Assembly: GCF_902459775.1 (NCBI RefSeq)
Contig: NZ_CABPSQ010000009.1
Location: forward strand, 124,001 to 188,000
Length of the DNA stretch: 64,000 nucleotides
DNA from: Pandoraea captiosa
GTDB taxonomy: Bacteria; Pseudomonadota; Gammaproteobacteria; Burkholderiales; Burkholderiaceae
Direction: 5' to 3'
Below are positions 18,751-30,169 of the stretch, piece after piece (position 1 is the stretch's first letter; each line of letters begins with the position of its first letter). Under the pieces are notes generated by a model. That model saw only the letters and a list, made by a program, of their open reading frames with translations. It made no database searches and was not told the DNA's origin. The translations under genes and the position numbers were made by a program.

Positions 18751-18905
18751 ATCCCCGGCACACCGCCTGGCGCCTCGCTTTCGTTTCCCGGTTTCGCACG
18801 CCGGGTTCCGGGTCTCGTCACACGAGTCGACTATGATGGAACAGCTTGCCTTGCGCGGTCGTCTGCCCGCGACGCAGGCTCCTCTCGACCCCTAAGGAGA
18901 TTCAC

Positions 18906-19538
18906 ATGGCCAACGCCAAGATCCTGGTGGTGTTCTATAGCATGTACGGGCACATCTACAAGATGGCCGAAGCGGTTGCCGAAGGCGCACGCAGCGTCGC
19001 CAGCGCCGAAGTCACTGTCATGCAAGTCCCCGAACTCGTGCCCGACGACGTCCTGGAAAAAAGCGGCGCCAAGGCCGCCCGCGCCGCGTTCGCGAACGTG
19101 CCCGTCGCGCGCGTGGATCAACTGACCGAATACGACGCGATCATCTTCGGCACCCCCACACGCTTCGGCAACATGACAGCACAGATGCGCAACTTCCTCG
19201 ACCAGACGGGAGGCCTCTGGGCGAAGGGTGCGCTCGTCGGCAAGGTCGGCAGCGTGTTCGCCAGCACCGCCACGCAGCACGGCGGACAGGAAACGACGAT
19301 CACGAGCTTTCACACCACGTTGCTCCACCACGGCATGGTGATCGTCGGCGTACCGTACAGTGAGCCGGGCCTGACCAACATGGGCGAGATTACCGGCGGC
19401 ACGCCCTACGGCGCCACCACGCTCGCAGCGGCCGACGGCTCGCGCCAACCCAGCGAAAACGAACTGAAAATCGCGAAGACGCAAGGTCGTCACGTGGCGG
19501 AGATCGCAGCTGCGCTCAAGCACGGGCGCACGTTGTAA
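18906..19538 (+). CDS. wrbA: NAD(P)H:quinone oxidoreductase WrbA (flavodoxin fold)
   Basis: FMN-dependent enzyme giving two-electron reduction of quinones, which avoids semiquinone radicals. The 210-residue length is close to usual for WrbA. Flavodoxin signatures seen: the phosphate-binding [14 protein letters not shown] near the N-terminus, [21 protein letters not shown] around the isoalloxazine, and [15 protein letters not shown] clear AAGGAG lies 7 nt upstream of the ATG. Convergent with the OXA-type beta-lactamase gene. Confidence 0.95.
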   Translation: MANAKILVVFYSMYGHIYKMAEAVAEGARSVASAEVTVMQVPELVPDDVLEKSGAKAARAAFANVPVARVDQLTEYDAIIFGTPTRFGNMTAQMRNFLDQTGGLWAKGALVGKVGSVFASTATQHGGQETTITSFHTTLLHHGMVIVGVPYSEPGLTNMGEITGGTPYGATTLAAADGSRQPSENELKIAKTQGRHVAEIAAALKHGRTL

Positions 19539-19634
19539 TCCGTCGTCCCGGCTTTCATCGCGCGGTTGCACCGCCACCGGCGTCTGCACCGCGCGATGAT
19601 CCACGCCCTCGCCAACGCTTTCGCCAACGCTGTC

Positions 19635-19665
19635 TGAGGCGGGGCGGGCACTGGGCACCGCCTCA
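19635..19665. terminator. Weak hairpin between wrbA and the beta-lactamase
   Basis: Inverted repeat TGAGGCGG / CCGCCTCA with a 15-nt GC-rich loop in the 135-bp gap between two convergent genes. No T-tract follows on either strand, so it may be only a transcript-end hairpin. Confidence 0.3.
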
Positions 19666-19673
19666 CGCGAGGG

Positions 19674-20525
19674 TCAGATCAGTTGCAGATCCTTGAGCAC
19701 ACTGCGCACGATGCGTGCGCGCTTGGGCGCATCGGCATCTGCCCCCATATCCATGTTCAGCGCGACCATCGTGAGATTGCCGTCGCGCTCCAGCCAGCCG
19801 ACCCACCAGCCGATATCGGGCTTCTTGTCCACGAACCAGCCCGTCTTGCCATGGAGCACATAGTCGGCGTTGGCCTCCACAATCGAGATCTGACGCACGA
19901 TATCCTGCGTGCGCGCCGAGAACGGCAACGTGCCGCGCGCGAGACGTTGCAGGAAATCGACCTGCTCGCGCGCCGAAATCTGCAAGCTGTCGTCGACCCA
20001 ATAGGCGTCGGCCGCACGACCGATGGTGCGGTTGCCGTACCCGACGGTGTCGAGTTTCGCTTGCGCGTACTCGCGGGCGATCCTGTGCGACACGACTTGG
20101 TAACACGGCAGGCACGACACGCGAAACGCGGTGCGCAAGTCCATCGCGGCGCTCCAGGCCTTGGTACGACGCGGCTTGCCATCCCAGGGAATGATCTCCC
20201 GCTCGTCGTTGAGCGCCCCCGATTCGAGCGCCAGCAAGCTGTTGAATATCTTGTAGGTGGACGCAGGCGACACGCGACGCTCCGCACGCGCCGAATCGAA
20301 CGCCTGATACGTTTGCGTCTTGCCATCGAGCACGATGATCGTGCCCTTCACGTTCTCCGCCGCGAAGTACTTGCCCCAATCCGCGCGCTCGGTGATGTGC
20401 ACGGGGGCGGTCCTCACCGCGTCGGCTGCGTGCGCCGGCGTCGTGAAGACGACCGGCAAGACGAGCGCAGCGCTCAGACGCGCCACGAATGCCACGCGCC
20501 GCCAATGGGAAATTATTGTTTTCAT
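19674..20525 (-). CDS. Class D (OXA-type) beta-lactamase
   Basis: Periplasmic serine beta-lactamase of 283 residues. A Sec signal peptide ends TTPAHA at about residue 33. The catalytic tetrad is STYK (Ser89, Lys92; Lys92 is the residue normally carboxylated). YGN is at residues 163-165 and KTG at 227-229, with the WWVGW segment after. The second motif, normally S-x-V, is S-C-L (137-139), within SCLPC, giving a C-x-x-C pair. Chromosomal OXA enzymes next to wrbA suggest the Pandoraea OXA-62-like group, some of which hydrolyse carbapenems; this assignment and the spectrum are inferences. A ribosome binding site AGGA precedes the ATG. No regulator gene or mobile element lies beside it, so it looks intrinsic. 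Confidence 0.92.
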   Translation of the reverse strand: MKTIISHWRRVAFVARLSAALVLPVVFTTPAHAADAVRTAPVHITERADWGKYFAAENVKGTIIVLDGKTQTYQAFDSARAERRVSPASTYKIFNSLLALESGALNDEREIIPWDGKPRRTKAWSAAMDLRTAFRVSCLPCYQVVSHRIAREYAQAKLDTVGYGNRTIGRAADAYWVDDSLQISAREQVDFLQRLARGTLPFSARTQDIVRQISIVEANADYVLHGKTGWFVDKKPDIGWWVGWLERDGNLTMVALNMDMGADADAPKRARIVRSVLKDLQLI

Positions 20526-20754
20526 TTAGCAGTCCTGATTGGATGAATGACAAACACGTTGTCCGGATATCGATGGCACTGGCCAGGCGCCCGCTTTCGG
20601 AAGCGTTTGCAGCTTAGTGCGCGTTTCAACAGATGCAAAGCACCGCTACCGTAACCGACGTAACCGCCGTATCATCGGCACGCCCCTCTGAGTATGCCGA
20701 GGATGGTGCGGACGTCGTCCGCCCGCCCGGAGCGATTGGATTGCCCTGCACGCC

Positions 20755-22485
20755 ATGTCCGATACCGCCGCTACGCCACGCTCTGCCGCCACTGCCCCCA
20801 CTGCCCCCACTGGCCCCTCTGGCCCTAATGGTCCTGACGGCCCCACAGCCGCCGCTGCCCCGACACTCGTCGTGCGCCTCGATGCGCCGCAGAAGATCGA
20901 TGGCCGCCCTGTGCGCTATCAGAGCCTGTGGTTGCTGATGCGCGTCTACTACGCGGCGCGCTACGAAACCGCCCCCGTTTCGTTGGCGTCGCTGAAAATT
21001 CGTTTTGGCCAGACGGCCATTGCGGGCGACCTGCGAATGCTCATCAGCCGCGCGTTTTCGGACTTTGCGCGCTGGGGCGTCGCAGTCGGATGGGGCGACG
21101 ATCGACAGATGGACGTGCGCCTGCTCCCCACACGTGGGCGCGGTAAGGGGCCTTTCTGGCTCGCGCCGCATGAGACGTCACGCATTGAGGTCATGATCGG
21201 CGGCACTACCCTCGCCGATTCGCGTCGCGCCATCGCCACGTTTCTGGGTCTGCCTCACGATGCGGCGCCCGAGACGCAAACGCCTGCGCTCGACTACGTC
21301 ATGCAGGACATTGCCTTCTGGCATCACCTGACACTGGGCAAGCGCGACATGCAGGATGGCGTCTTCTTCGCGCCGCCGCCCGCCCCGTCGCCCGGCGAGG
21401 TCAGACGTGCGCATCGTACGGGGGCGATTCCGTCGTTTCACGCAGCGCAGGTCTGCGCGGTAGACGACGTGCAACGCGGCATTGCGCTGCTCGCGGAGAC
21501 AATCGTGTGGCGGCGCATGGGCGACGCCCCGCGCACCAAGCAAACGCTCGCCACGCTCGCCGCCACATTCGGCGCCACCCCGTCCGGTTCACCGACGCTG
21601 CGCGCCATGCACTGGATCGTGCAGGGCTGGCAAGCCTACGCGTTGCGCGACGAAGCAGGCGCGTTGGCGCATCTTCAGCGCATCAGCGACGACGCATCGC
21701 TCGCCCCGTGCCTCGTCTATAACCCGCGTATTCGCTTCGAGAGCCGCAATCTGCAAGCGTTGCTGCATAAATCGCACGCCGCGCGCAATGGCCCCCTGCC
21801 CGCGCGAGCGCAATCGGCCGCCGATGCACTGGCCGCCTTTTCCGACGCCTTGCAAGCCGCCTTCGAGGCCGATTCCATCGAACTGGCCCAACACGTTGCC
21901 GCGAACATCGGCCTGTCGCTCTGGCTCTTCTGGCAAAGCGCCCTCATCGACCCCGGCAGGCGTCTGGCCGCAGCCGACGTGCAGCGTCAGGCCTTGCGCT
22001 GGATCGGACTGTCGGAGTGGATCTGCGACCGCTTCGGCGTGGGCGGGAATTCGGTCTGGAATACCGTCTTTCTGTTGCGTATCGCACGCGGCGCGGTCCC
22101 GGTGCGGCGCGACCCGGATCTTGAGACCCTGCGCGCGAGCACGCCGCTGGCCGTCGATGCCTTTCTCGATGCGGTGCAACCGTTCGGCGCCCCCTTCTCC
22201 CGCGCCAAAGGGTTTCTGCGCTGGACAGACGTCATCATGACGACACTGGCCGACCACGAAGAGGGACGCGTGCGCTTCGAACCACTGCAACTCGCCAATC
22301 TGTGGTTCGAGATGTTGTGGTTTGCGTTGCATCAGGACGGCGACTCGCCTCAGGCATTGCACGCCGCCCAGTCCCTTGGCCGCGTGCTGCCGATGCTTCC
22401 GCCACCCGACCGGCGCTTTTTCCGCGACGCCTTGCGTCTGATGCCGCGCGAGTTCCAGCGGGAGGTTCGTCTGGCGCAACAGTAG
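20755..22485 (+). CDS. Protein of unknown function, 576 residues
   Basis: Not recognised. The first 40 residues are a low-complexity Ala/Thr/Pro stretch with collagen-like G-P-x triplets (TGPSGPNGPDGPT). Residues 50-130 form a compact basic region with IDGRPVRYQSLWLLMRVYY and a segment that could be a winged-helix-like fold (LKIRFGQTAIAGDLRMLISR). The remainder is Ala/Leu-rich, predicted mainly helical, with possible TPR-like helical pairs (for example WIVQGWQAYALRDEAGALAH). No signal peptide or membrane helix. Codon use looks native. The divergent 229-bp gap to the beta-lactamase presumably holds both promoters. Regulatory function is only a guess. Confidence 0.75.
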   Translation: MSDTAATPRSAATAPTAPTGPSGPNGPDGPTAAAAPTLVVRLDAPQKIDGRPVRYQSLWLLMRVYYAARYETAPVSLASLKIRFGQTAIAGDLRMLISRAFSDFARWGVAVGWGDDRQMDVRLLPTRGRGKGPFWLAPHETSRIEVMIGGTTLADSRRAIATFLGLPHDAAPETQTPALDYVMQDIAFWHHLTLGKRDMQDGVFFAPPPAPSPGEVRRAHRTGAIPSFHAAQVCAVDDVQRGIALLAETIVWRRMGDAPRTKQTLATLAATFGATPSGSPTLRAMHWIVQGWQAYALRDEAGALAHLQRISDDASLAPCLVYNPRIRFESRNLQALLHKSHAARNGPLPARAQSAADALAAFSDALQAAFEADSIELAQHVAANIGLSLWLFWQSALIDPGRRLAAADVQRQALRWIGLSEWICDRFGVGGNSVWNTVFLLRIARGAVPVRRDPDLETLRASTPLAVDAFLDAVQPFGAPFSRAKGFLRWTDVIMTTLADHEEGRVRFEPLQLANLWFEMLWFALHQDGDSPQALHAAQSLGRVLPMLPPPDRRFFRDALRLMPREFQREVRLAQQ

Positions 22486-22679
22486 GCGTTCGCCGATCGC
22501 GATAGCAATACCGATAGCGGGGGTGCATGGGAGCGGCGTGAAGCAGCGGTGAAACTGCGGCGGCACAGGCCTTCGACGTCGACTGGCATGTCGCACCGCA
22601 CCATCCCCGGTTCACGTTTTTCGGGACACGTCGCGCTTGTGTTTGCCGGGTATGTCGGTGTATCGTTGCCGCAAAGCTA

Positions 22680-24763
<2,084 letters not shown>

Positions 24764-24816
24764 TGCCGCTCGGCGGCTGAGAATGCTGCACAGGCATTCA
24801 TGCACAGCAAAAGCGA

Positions 24817-24850
24817 AACGCGCCCGGGTCATACCGGGCGCGTTTTTTTT
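24817..24850 (+). terminator. Rho-independent terminator of thiC
   Basis: Eleven-bp stem AACGCGCCCGG / CCGGGCGCGTT, loop GTCATA, then a run of eight T. Confidence 0.9.
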
Positions 24851-24968
24851 GTGCTGCATGGACGAACAGCCGACGAGTTCCCGCGAGCGCGGGCGCGCCG
24901 GTTCAGGCGACGCCCAGCTGCCGTTCAGTTAACATTTCGAAGACGTCTAGATGGCGTTTAGATGACGT

Positions 24969-26132
24969 TTAGACGTTGACGGGGGCCCGGCTCGTCGCCT
25001 CTGCCGGCACGGTCGGAATGCCGCGCATCGTCAGTTGATTACGCAGCCGCTGTGTCGCGATATGCGGCGCCGTCGACGACAACGATGTCGCCAGTGCCGT
25101 GAACGCCTTGGTGTTTGTCGCAGGGATGGCGGCGGCATCGACCACTTCGACATGGCGCATATCCCAGTGACGCTCGCCCAACTGCTCGATGCCCAAGGCC
25201 AGTTTGACCCATTCGTGCGTGCCCAGTCCGACCGTGCCCGGCAGATCCCCCCGTACGAACGCCTGATGCATTGGCAACCCGTCGGAGAACCCGACGCGAA
25301 GCATCCATTCGGTACTCTCGCGCGGCGGCAACAGACGCGTTCCCGCGTGCAGACGGTCGTTCAACTCAGCCACGAATTTTTCAGGTGGCGTATTCATCAG
25401 ACAAGCCGTCGTCCACTCCTTCTTGCCGGCAAGCAAAGGCTTGCCCGTCCAGCGACGTGCGGTGTCCGCCACGGTCTTCGTGACGTCGGCCCGACTCGTG
25501 TCGAAGGGCACCGTGCCGTTTCTGCCGTCGGTGCCGAGCAACGAGCCGTTGACGATATCGCGGCAGATCTGAGCGCGCTCGCTGCGCCCGTCCGGCATGA
25601 CAACCGGGTGATTCCGGCCTTCGAGGGCGGCCACGCGCGTGTTCGTGTTCTGGGCGCTTGCACAGACGTGAAGCGTCGCCAGCGATGCCGCGCACAGCAC
25701 CGGCTGCGCGGTGCGGGGGGCACTCAGCCGGGCGTCCGCCAGTGACGTTTCGATCACGTCGATGGTGTCGAGATCCACGGGCATGGGCAGGAAAGTCCCG
25801 AAAGGCATCTCGTCGGTCGCATCGCTTTGCGGCGCGAGCGCGGACGCGGACGCGGACGCGGATGCAGACGCAAACGCCGCCCGAAAGTCTTGCTCCGGCT
25901 TGCCTGGCGGCTGATGATCTCGACCGATGGTCTCGATGTCGAGGGATGGTCGGGGAACGCGCCATGGGTGCACCGGCGAGTCGGCACGAACGTTCACCAC
26001 GTTGGCAATCTCCACCAGCGGCATGCCGGCGGCGTCGGTCATTCCGACATCCGGATTGAGGGCAACGGGCGCGAGGAACGCAAGACCGCCTGCGCCGGGC
26101 GGTTGATTCAATGGCTGCATACCGAAGGTCAT
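24969..26132 (-). CDS. Protein of unknown function, 387 residues, with Ser-Ala repeat
   Basis: Not recognised. The first 125 residues are Pro/Ala-rich and probably disordered, including an alternating Ser-Ala run around residues 87-97 made by a hexanucleotide repeat. Residues 150-387 look like a folded domain: CRDIVNGSLLGTDGRNGTVP, WTGKPLLAGKKEWTTACLMN, GTHEWVKLALGIEQLGERHW and an Ala/Thr-rich C-terminus. No Sec signal or membrane helix. A disordered N-terminus followed by an orphan domain resembles secreted effectors, but there is no catalytic motif I can name. It is alone on its strand, between the thiC terminator and a divergent CorC/HlyC-type gene. Confidence 0.7.
   Translation of the reverse strand: MTFGMQPLNQPPGAGGLAFLAPVALNPDVGMTDAAGMPLVEIANVVNVRADSPVHPWRVPRPSLDIETIGRDHQPPGKPEQDFRAAFASASASASASALAPQSDATDEMPFGTFLPMPVDLDTIDVIETSLADARLSAPRTAQPVLCAASLATLHVCASAQNTNTRVAALEGRNHPVVMPDGRSERAQICRDIVNGSLLGTDGRNGTVPFDTSRADVTKTVADTARRWTGKPLLAGKKEWTTACLMNTPPEKFVAELNDRLHAGTRLLPPRESTEWMLRVGFSDGLPMHQAFVRGDLPGTVGLGTHEWVKLALGIEQLGERHWDMRHVEVVDAAAIPATNTKAFTALATSLSSTAPHIATQRLRNQLTMRGIPTVPAEATSRAPVNV
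25834..25875 (-). repeat. Hexanucleotide tandem repeat inside the 387-residue orphan
   Basis: About seven units of GCGGAC and close variants (GCGAGC, GCGGAT, GCAGAC, GCAAAC) in frame, translating as alternating Ser-Ala on the minus strand. Confidence 0.8.
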
Positions 26133-26565
26133 CGGGAAATCCTTTGAAGAATGGGAAAGGAAAGACGTGGCGGCGTGTGCCGTGCCACGGCTTCGACGCT
26201 GTCTGCACCCGACGTCAAAGCGGGGTCAACGATGCCCGAACGGTCGTTCGGCAATTTTCGGTTCTGCACACCGGCTCTCGCGACTCGTGCACGCGACCGT
26301 CCGCGAGTGGACAACCGCGGCAGCATGGGCGCGACGGACACGCGAGGCACGCGCTGTCGGCGTGCCGCAAAGTTATGGCATGCTATCGGACAGCGGTACA
26401 GCCGACGCGGGTATGCGGCCCGCGCTTTCGCCCGAAGGCATCTCAAAATGATGGCCGGCAGGCCTTGTTTTGAAATGTCTCCCTGCTCCGGACTCACGCC
26501 CGTGCGAACCGGTCCGGCCTGCGTCGCGGCTACGTATCCGCACTCGCACTTACAGGGACAACAAC
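26133..26565. other. 433-bp divergent intergenic region
   Basis: Separates the 387-residue orphan from the CNNM/CBS protein. Open frames across it lack ribosome binding sites and recognisable protein features. It presumably holds two divergent promoters; no operator or RNA was identified. Confidence 0.5.
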
Positions 26566-27927
26566 ATGAGTGGTTACGGTTTTCTTTTCAGTATTCTCTT
26601 GCTGGTGCTGGCAAGCGCCTTCTTTTCCGCTTCTGAAATCTCGCTGACCGCCGCCAAGCGCACCAAGCTTCAGGTGCTCATGGAAAAAGGCGACGAACAG
26701 GCGGTCAAGGTACTCGCACTCAAGGAACAGCCCGGCAACTTCTTCACCGTCGTGCAAATCGGCGTGAACGCGGTCGCCGTGCTCGGCGGCGTGCTCGGTG
26801 AGAGCTTTCTCACGGGCTACCTGTTCGAGTGGCTCTCTCCCTTTACCGATCAGGCATTGGCGCTACGCCTGGCAGGCATCGGCTCGTTCCTGTTCATCAC
26901 GATTGCCTTCATCCAGTTCGCGGATCTGATTCCGAAACGCCTCGCCATGGTCAACCCCGAGCGCGTGGCGATGGCGATCATCGACCCGATGCTGTTCTGC
27001 CTGAAGGTCCTGCGCCCACTCGTCTATCTTTTCAATGGAGTCGCAAACCTGTTTCTGCGCATGTTTAAGCTGCCCACGCATGCCATCGACAACATCACTT
27101 CGGAAGACATCGCCGCCATGGTGGGCGCCGGGGCGCAAGCCGGTGTGCTGCGCAAGCAGGAACTGCATCTGATCGAGAACGTGTTCGAGCTCGAGTCGCG
27201 CACGGTCGGTTCGGTCATGACGTTCCGCGACGACGTGGTGTACTTCACCATCTCCGAGGACGAACGCAGCATCCGTCAGAAAATCACGGAGAGCCCACAC
27301 TCGAAGTATCTCGTTTGCCGCGACGAAATCGACAATGTGCTGGGCTACGTCGACTCGAAAGATCTGCTCCAGCGCATTGCCAGCGAAGATCTGTCGAGCG
27401 TGATTCGCAATCTGGATCGCCTCTACGCGAAAAAGCTGCTGGTCATCCCGGACACGCTCAACCTGTCCGAAGCCCTCGCGCGCTTCAAGGAAACCCGTGA
27501 AGGCTTCGCGGTCATCATTAACGAGTACGGTCTGGTCGTTGGCGTCGTGACGCTCAACGATATCGTGGGCGCGCTCATGGGCGATGTCGTGCACCCGGCC
27601 GACGAAGATCAGATCGTGCAGCGCGACGAACACTCATGGCTCGTGGACGGAGTCACGTCCGTCGAGGATGTGAAAAAAGCGCTGGATATCGACGAGCTTC
27701 CCGGCGAGGGCGAGTTCGAGACCATCGCCGGGTTCATGATCTATCAGCTCAAGCGCATTCCGAAGAAGTCGGAAGCCACCGAGGCGGCCGGGTACAAGTT
27801 CGAAGTGGTCGACATCGACAATTACAAGATCGACCAGTTGCTTGTCACCCGGATCGGTGCGGTGGCCGAGGCGGCTATCGCGGCATCGAAGGCTGCGGCG
27901 AACCCGTCGCCGGATCGGTCATCGTAG
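26566..27927 (+). CDS. Hemolysin/CorC-family membrane protein with CNNM, CBS and CorC_HlyC domains
   Basis: 453 residues. The N-terminal CNNM (DUF21) membrane domain has about four helices and the family motifs SAFFSASEISLTAAKRTK and FADLIPKRLAMVNPE. A CBS-pair follows (from VGSVMTFRDDVVYF to EYGLVVGVVTLNDIVGALMGD), and the C-terminal transporter-associated domain contains LVDGVTSVEDVKKAL and FETIAGFMIYQLKRIP. Relatives are linked to magnesium or cobalt efflux and nucleotide sensing; despite the name, hemolysis is not established. The start was set at MSGYGFLFS, where hydrophobic sequence begins. Its 3' end overlaps convergent recD by 53 bp. Confidence 0.92.
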   Translation: MSGYGFLFSILLLVLASAFFSASEISLTAAKRTKLQVLMEKGDEQAVKVLALKEQPGNFFTVVQIGVNAVAVLGGVLGESFLTGYLFEWLSPFTDQALALRLAGIGSFLFITIAFIQFADLIPKRLAMVNPERVAMAIIDPMLFCLKVLRPLVYLFNGVANLFLRMFKLPTHAIDNITSEDIAAMVGAGAQAGVLRKQELHLIENVFELESRTVGSVMTFRDDVVYFTISEDERSIRQKITESPHSKYLVCRDEIDNVLGYVDSKDLLQRIASEDLSSVIRNLDRLYAKKLLVIPDTLNLSEALARFKETREGFAVIINEYGLVVGVVTLNDIVGALMGDVVHPADEDQIVQRDEHSWLVDGVTSVEDVKKALDIDELPGEGEFETIAGFMIYQLKRIPKKSEATEAAGYKFEVVDIDNYKIDQLLVTRIGAVAEAAIAASKAAANPSPDRSS

Positions 27928-30169
27928 CCAGCACCTCCGCTAGCCGGTCGGTCAGTCCGCCATCGCGCTGCGTCGGCCGCGCAATGGCCGACGCGACGAC
28001 TTGCCACGGCGCGAAGAGCCATGCTTCCCTGCGGGCACGCGTCACCCCCGTATAAATCAGCTCCCGCGACAACACGCGGCTCGCCTGCTCGGGCAACACG
28101 ATCGCGACGCGTTCGAACTCCGAGCCCTGCGACTTGTGGATCGTCATCGCGAAGGCCGTCTCGTGCGCGGGCAGGCTGGCTGGCGAATAAAGCCGGTAGC
28201 CGCCATCCGGTGTCGCAAACGCGACCCGTAGCGTACCGGAGGGTCCGAGCGGCAGCGCGATGCCGATATCGCCATTGAAGAGATTAAGCGCGTATTCGTT
28301 CTGCGTCACCAGCACCGGACGCCCGGCGAACCATGCGCCACCACCGGCGCCGAGTGCTACACCCGCGCGACGGGCCAGCAACGCCGTCAATTGCGCCCCG
28401 AGAAACTCGACACCCCGCCGCCCGCCGCGCGTGGCACACAGCACCCGAAACCGTCCGAACGCAGCGAACACCGGCTGCGCCACCAGCGCGACGTCGGCCG
28501 ACGTTGCCGCCGCCGGATCGCCCAACTGCTGAATCGTTCCGATGGCATGGCCAAGCGCTTCGACGTACTCGCCATAGCCATCGGCCAGCACATTCAGGTT
28601 GTGGGGCGACAACTGAATGCCGCCGTCCTCGCTAAGCAGTACACGGTCTGCCGACGGGGATGTTGACGACGCGTCATGGTTCGCCTGCGGACCATCCCGA
28701 GTCTCAACGCCATCCACCTCTCCACGCTCGCTGAGCGCGACGGCAAACTCCTTGCGCGCATCGATGACTTTTCCCGTCTTGATTGCCGTCGCGAGGCGGC
28801 CAATTGCCGAGTGCGCGCCGAACCGATACGTACGCTCCAGCCAGACGACGGTGTCCTCCAGCCCCTTCGCGGCACGTGCGTCGGCCGACGCAGCGGACTC
28901 GGCTTTCGTGCCGGCATCACCGACTTCAGCACCAATGACGGCGAGCGGCCCGGTTCGAGGCAAGTCGTCTGCGGGCCATTCGAGCGCGGCCAACAGTTGC
29001 GCACGCATTACCGGCGAGAAGGCCCGCCGGGCGCTCAGTTCCCCGAACACCGCCCCGGCTTCGACGGCCGCCAACTGATCCTTGTCGCCCAGCAGAATCA
29101 GGCGCGCACCGTCGGGTACCGCCTCGAGCAACGCCGTCGCCATCGACAAGTCGATCATCGATGCTTCGTCCACGACGATCAGGTCGTAGGGCAACGGATT
29201 GCCCGCGTGATGCCGGAAGCGGCGCCCGACCTGCTCAGCGGTTTCAGGCAGCACACCGAGCAAGCGGTGCAATGTCACTGCCGCCTCGGGCAATGCCATG
29301 CGCACGGTCTCCGGCAAGTCCTGACGCGCGGTGAGCGCCTCCTGCATGCGCTGCGCCGCCTTGCCGGTAGGGGCGGCAAGGGCGACCCGCAAATTCGCAT
29401 CACGTTCGATCAGGCAGGCGAGCAGGCCCACGACGGTCGTCGTCTTGCCCGTGCCCGGGCCACCGCTGAGGACGACCAGCGAGCGCTCGAGCGCCAGCGC
29501 CGCCGCCGCCATTTGCCAGTTGGGCTCGCGCCGGTCGTCAAGGGACAGCAGCACGCCACTGCCGAAATAGCGATGCAGACGTTCGCGATCCTCCGCAGTG
29601 ATCGATACGACCGAGGGAGACGAGGGGGACGAGGGGGTCGAGGGGGCCGATTCGGTCGCCTCAGGCAAATTCGCGCGCACAGTCGGTAGGTTGGACGGGC
29701 TTGCATGGCGCGTCGTCCTTGGCAGCTTGCGCGCAAGCGCCGCCGCCAGACGCGCCTCGTATCCGTAGTAGCGCGCCAGATACAGTCGGTCGCGATCGTC
29801 CAGCAGGAGGGGGAAGGCGTCGGCCTGCGCGTCGCCGGATAGCGCGCGCGAGACGTTGGCAGGCGCACAGAGGCCACTGGCGAAGAGTGCGTCGCGCCAC
29901 ACCGACAGCGCCGGGGCATCCCCCGGGAAAAGCTCGCCACTGGCCTGCGTATCGAGCAAATTGTCGAGGGGCACACAAACATGCCCCTCCGACGTTGCGA
30001 GACTGACTTCAAACGCAGCGCGGCGCACGTAGCGACAGACGACCTCGTCCGCCCCATTGCCCCGTGCAAGGAGTTCCATGCGCCGCGCGAAACCCTGCGC
30101 GAGCCGTACAACGCCGCTATCGGCCAACGGCGCGCCGGAGGCATCTCCCATGTGACGTCGATCGATCAT
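27875..30169 (-). CDS. recD: Exodeoxyribonuclease V subunit alpha (RecD)
   Basis: The 5'-3' helicase of the RecBCD double-strand-break repair complex. 764 residues, longer than E. coli RecD (608). Walker A GGPGTGKTTT has Lys242; Walker B is IVVDEASMIDL; the C-terminal motif is FAMTIHKSQGSEFERV, followed by LIYTGVTRARR. A Ser/Pro/Thr-rich linker made by a GAGGGGGAC-type repeat (around 29610-29655) and an acidic Ala-rich insert in the middle account for the extra length. ATGA overlap with recB at 30166-30169 indicates translational coupling. Confidence 0.95.
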   Translation of the reverse strand: MIDRRHMGDASGAPLADSGVVRLAQGFARRMELLARGNGADEVVCRYVRRAAFEVSLATSEGHVCVPLDNLLDTQASGELFPGDAPALSVWRDALFASGLCAPANVSRALSGDAQADAFPLLLDDRDRLYLARYYGYEARLAAALARKLPRTTRHASPSNLPTVRANLPEATESAPSTPSSPSSPSVVSITAEDRERLHRYFGSGVLLSLDDRREPNWQMAAAALALERSLVVLSGGPGTGKTTTVVGLLACLIERDANLRVALAAPTGKAAQRMQEALTARQDLPETVRMALPEAAVTLHRLLGVLPETAEQVGRRFRHHAGNPLPYDLIVVDEASMIDLSMATALLEAVPDGARLILLGDKDQLAAVEAGAVFGELSARRAFSPVMRAQLLAALEWPADDLPRTGPLAVIGAEVGDAGTKAESAASADARAAKGLEDTVVWLERTYRFGAHSAIGRLATAIKTGKVIDARKEFAVALSERGEVDGVETRDGPQANHDASSTSPSADRVLLSEDGGIQLSPHNLNVLADGYGEYVEALGHAIGTIQQLGDPAAATSADVALVAQPVFAAFGRFRVLCATRGGRRGVEFLGAQLTALLARRAGVALGAGGGAWFAGRPVLVTQNEYALNLFNGDIGIALPLGPSGTLRVAFATPDGGYRLYSPASLPAHETAFAMTIHKSQGSEFERVAIVLPEQASRVLSRELIYTGVTRARREAWLFAPWQVVASAIARPTQRDGGLTDRLAEVLATMTDPATGSPQPSMPR

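Noticed and set aside
19674-20525. Acquired (mobile) resistance gene
   Set aside because: No insertion sequence, integron site or base-composition break around the beta-lactamase; it looks intrinsic.
26151-26636. Open frame of 161 codons before the CNNM/CBS gene
   Set aside because: Overlaps the well-supported start of the next gene in another frame; Arg-rich random composition.
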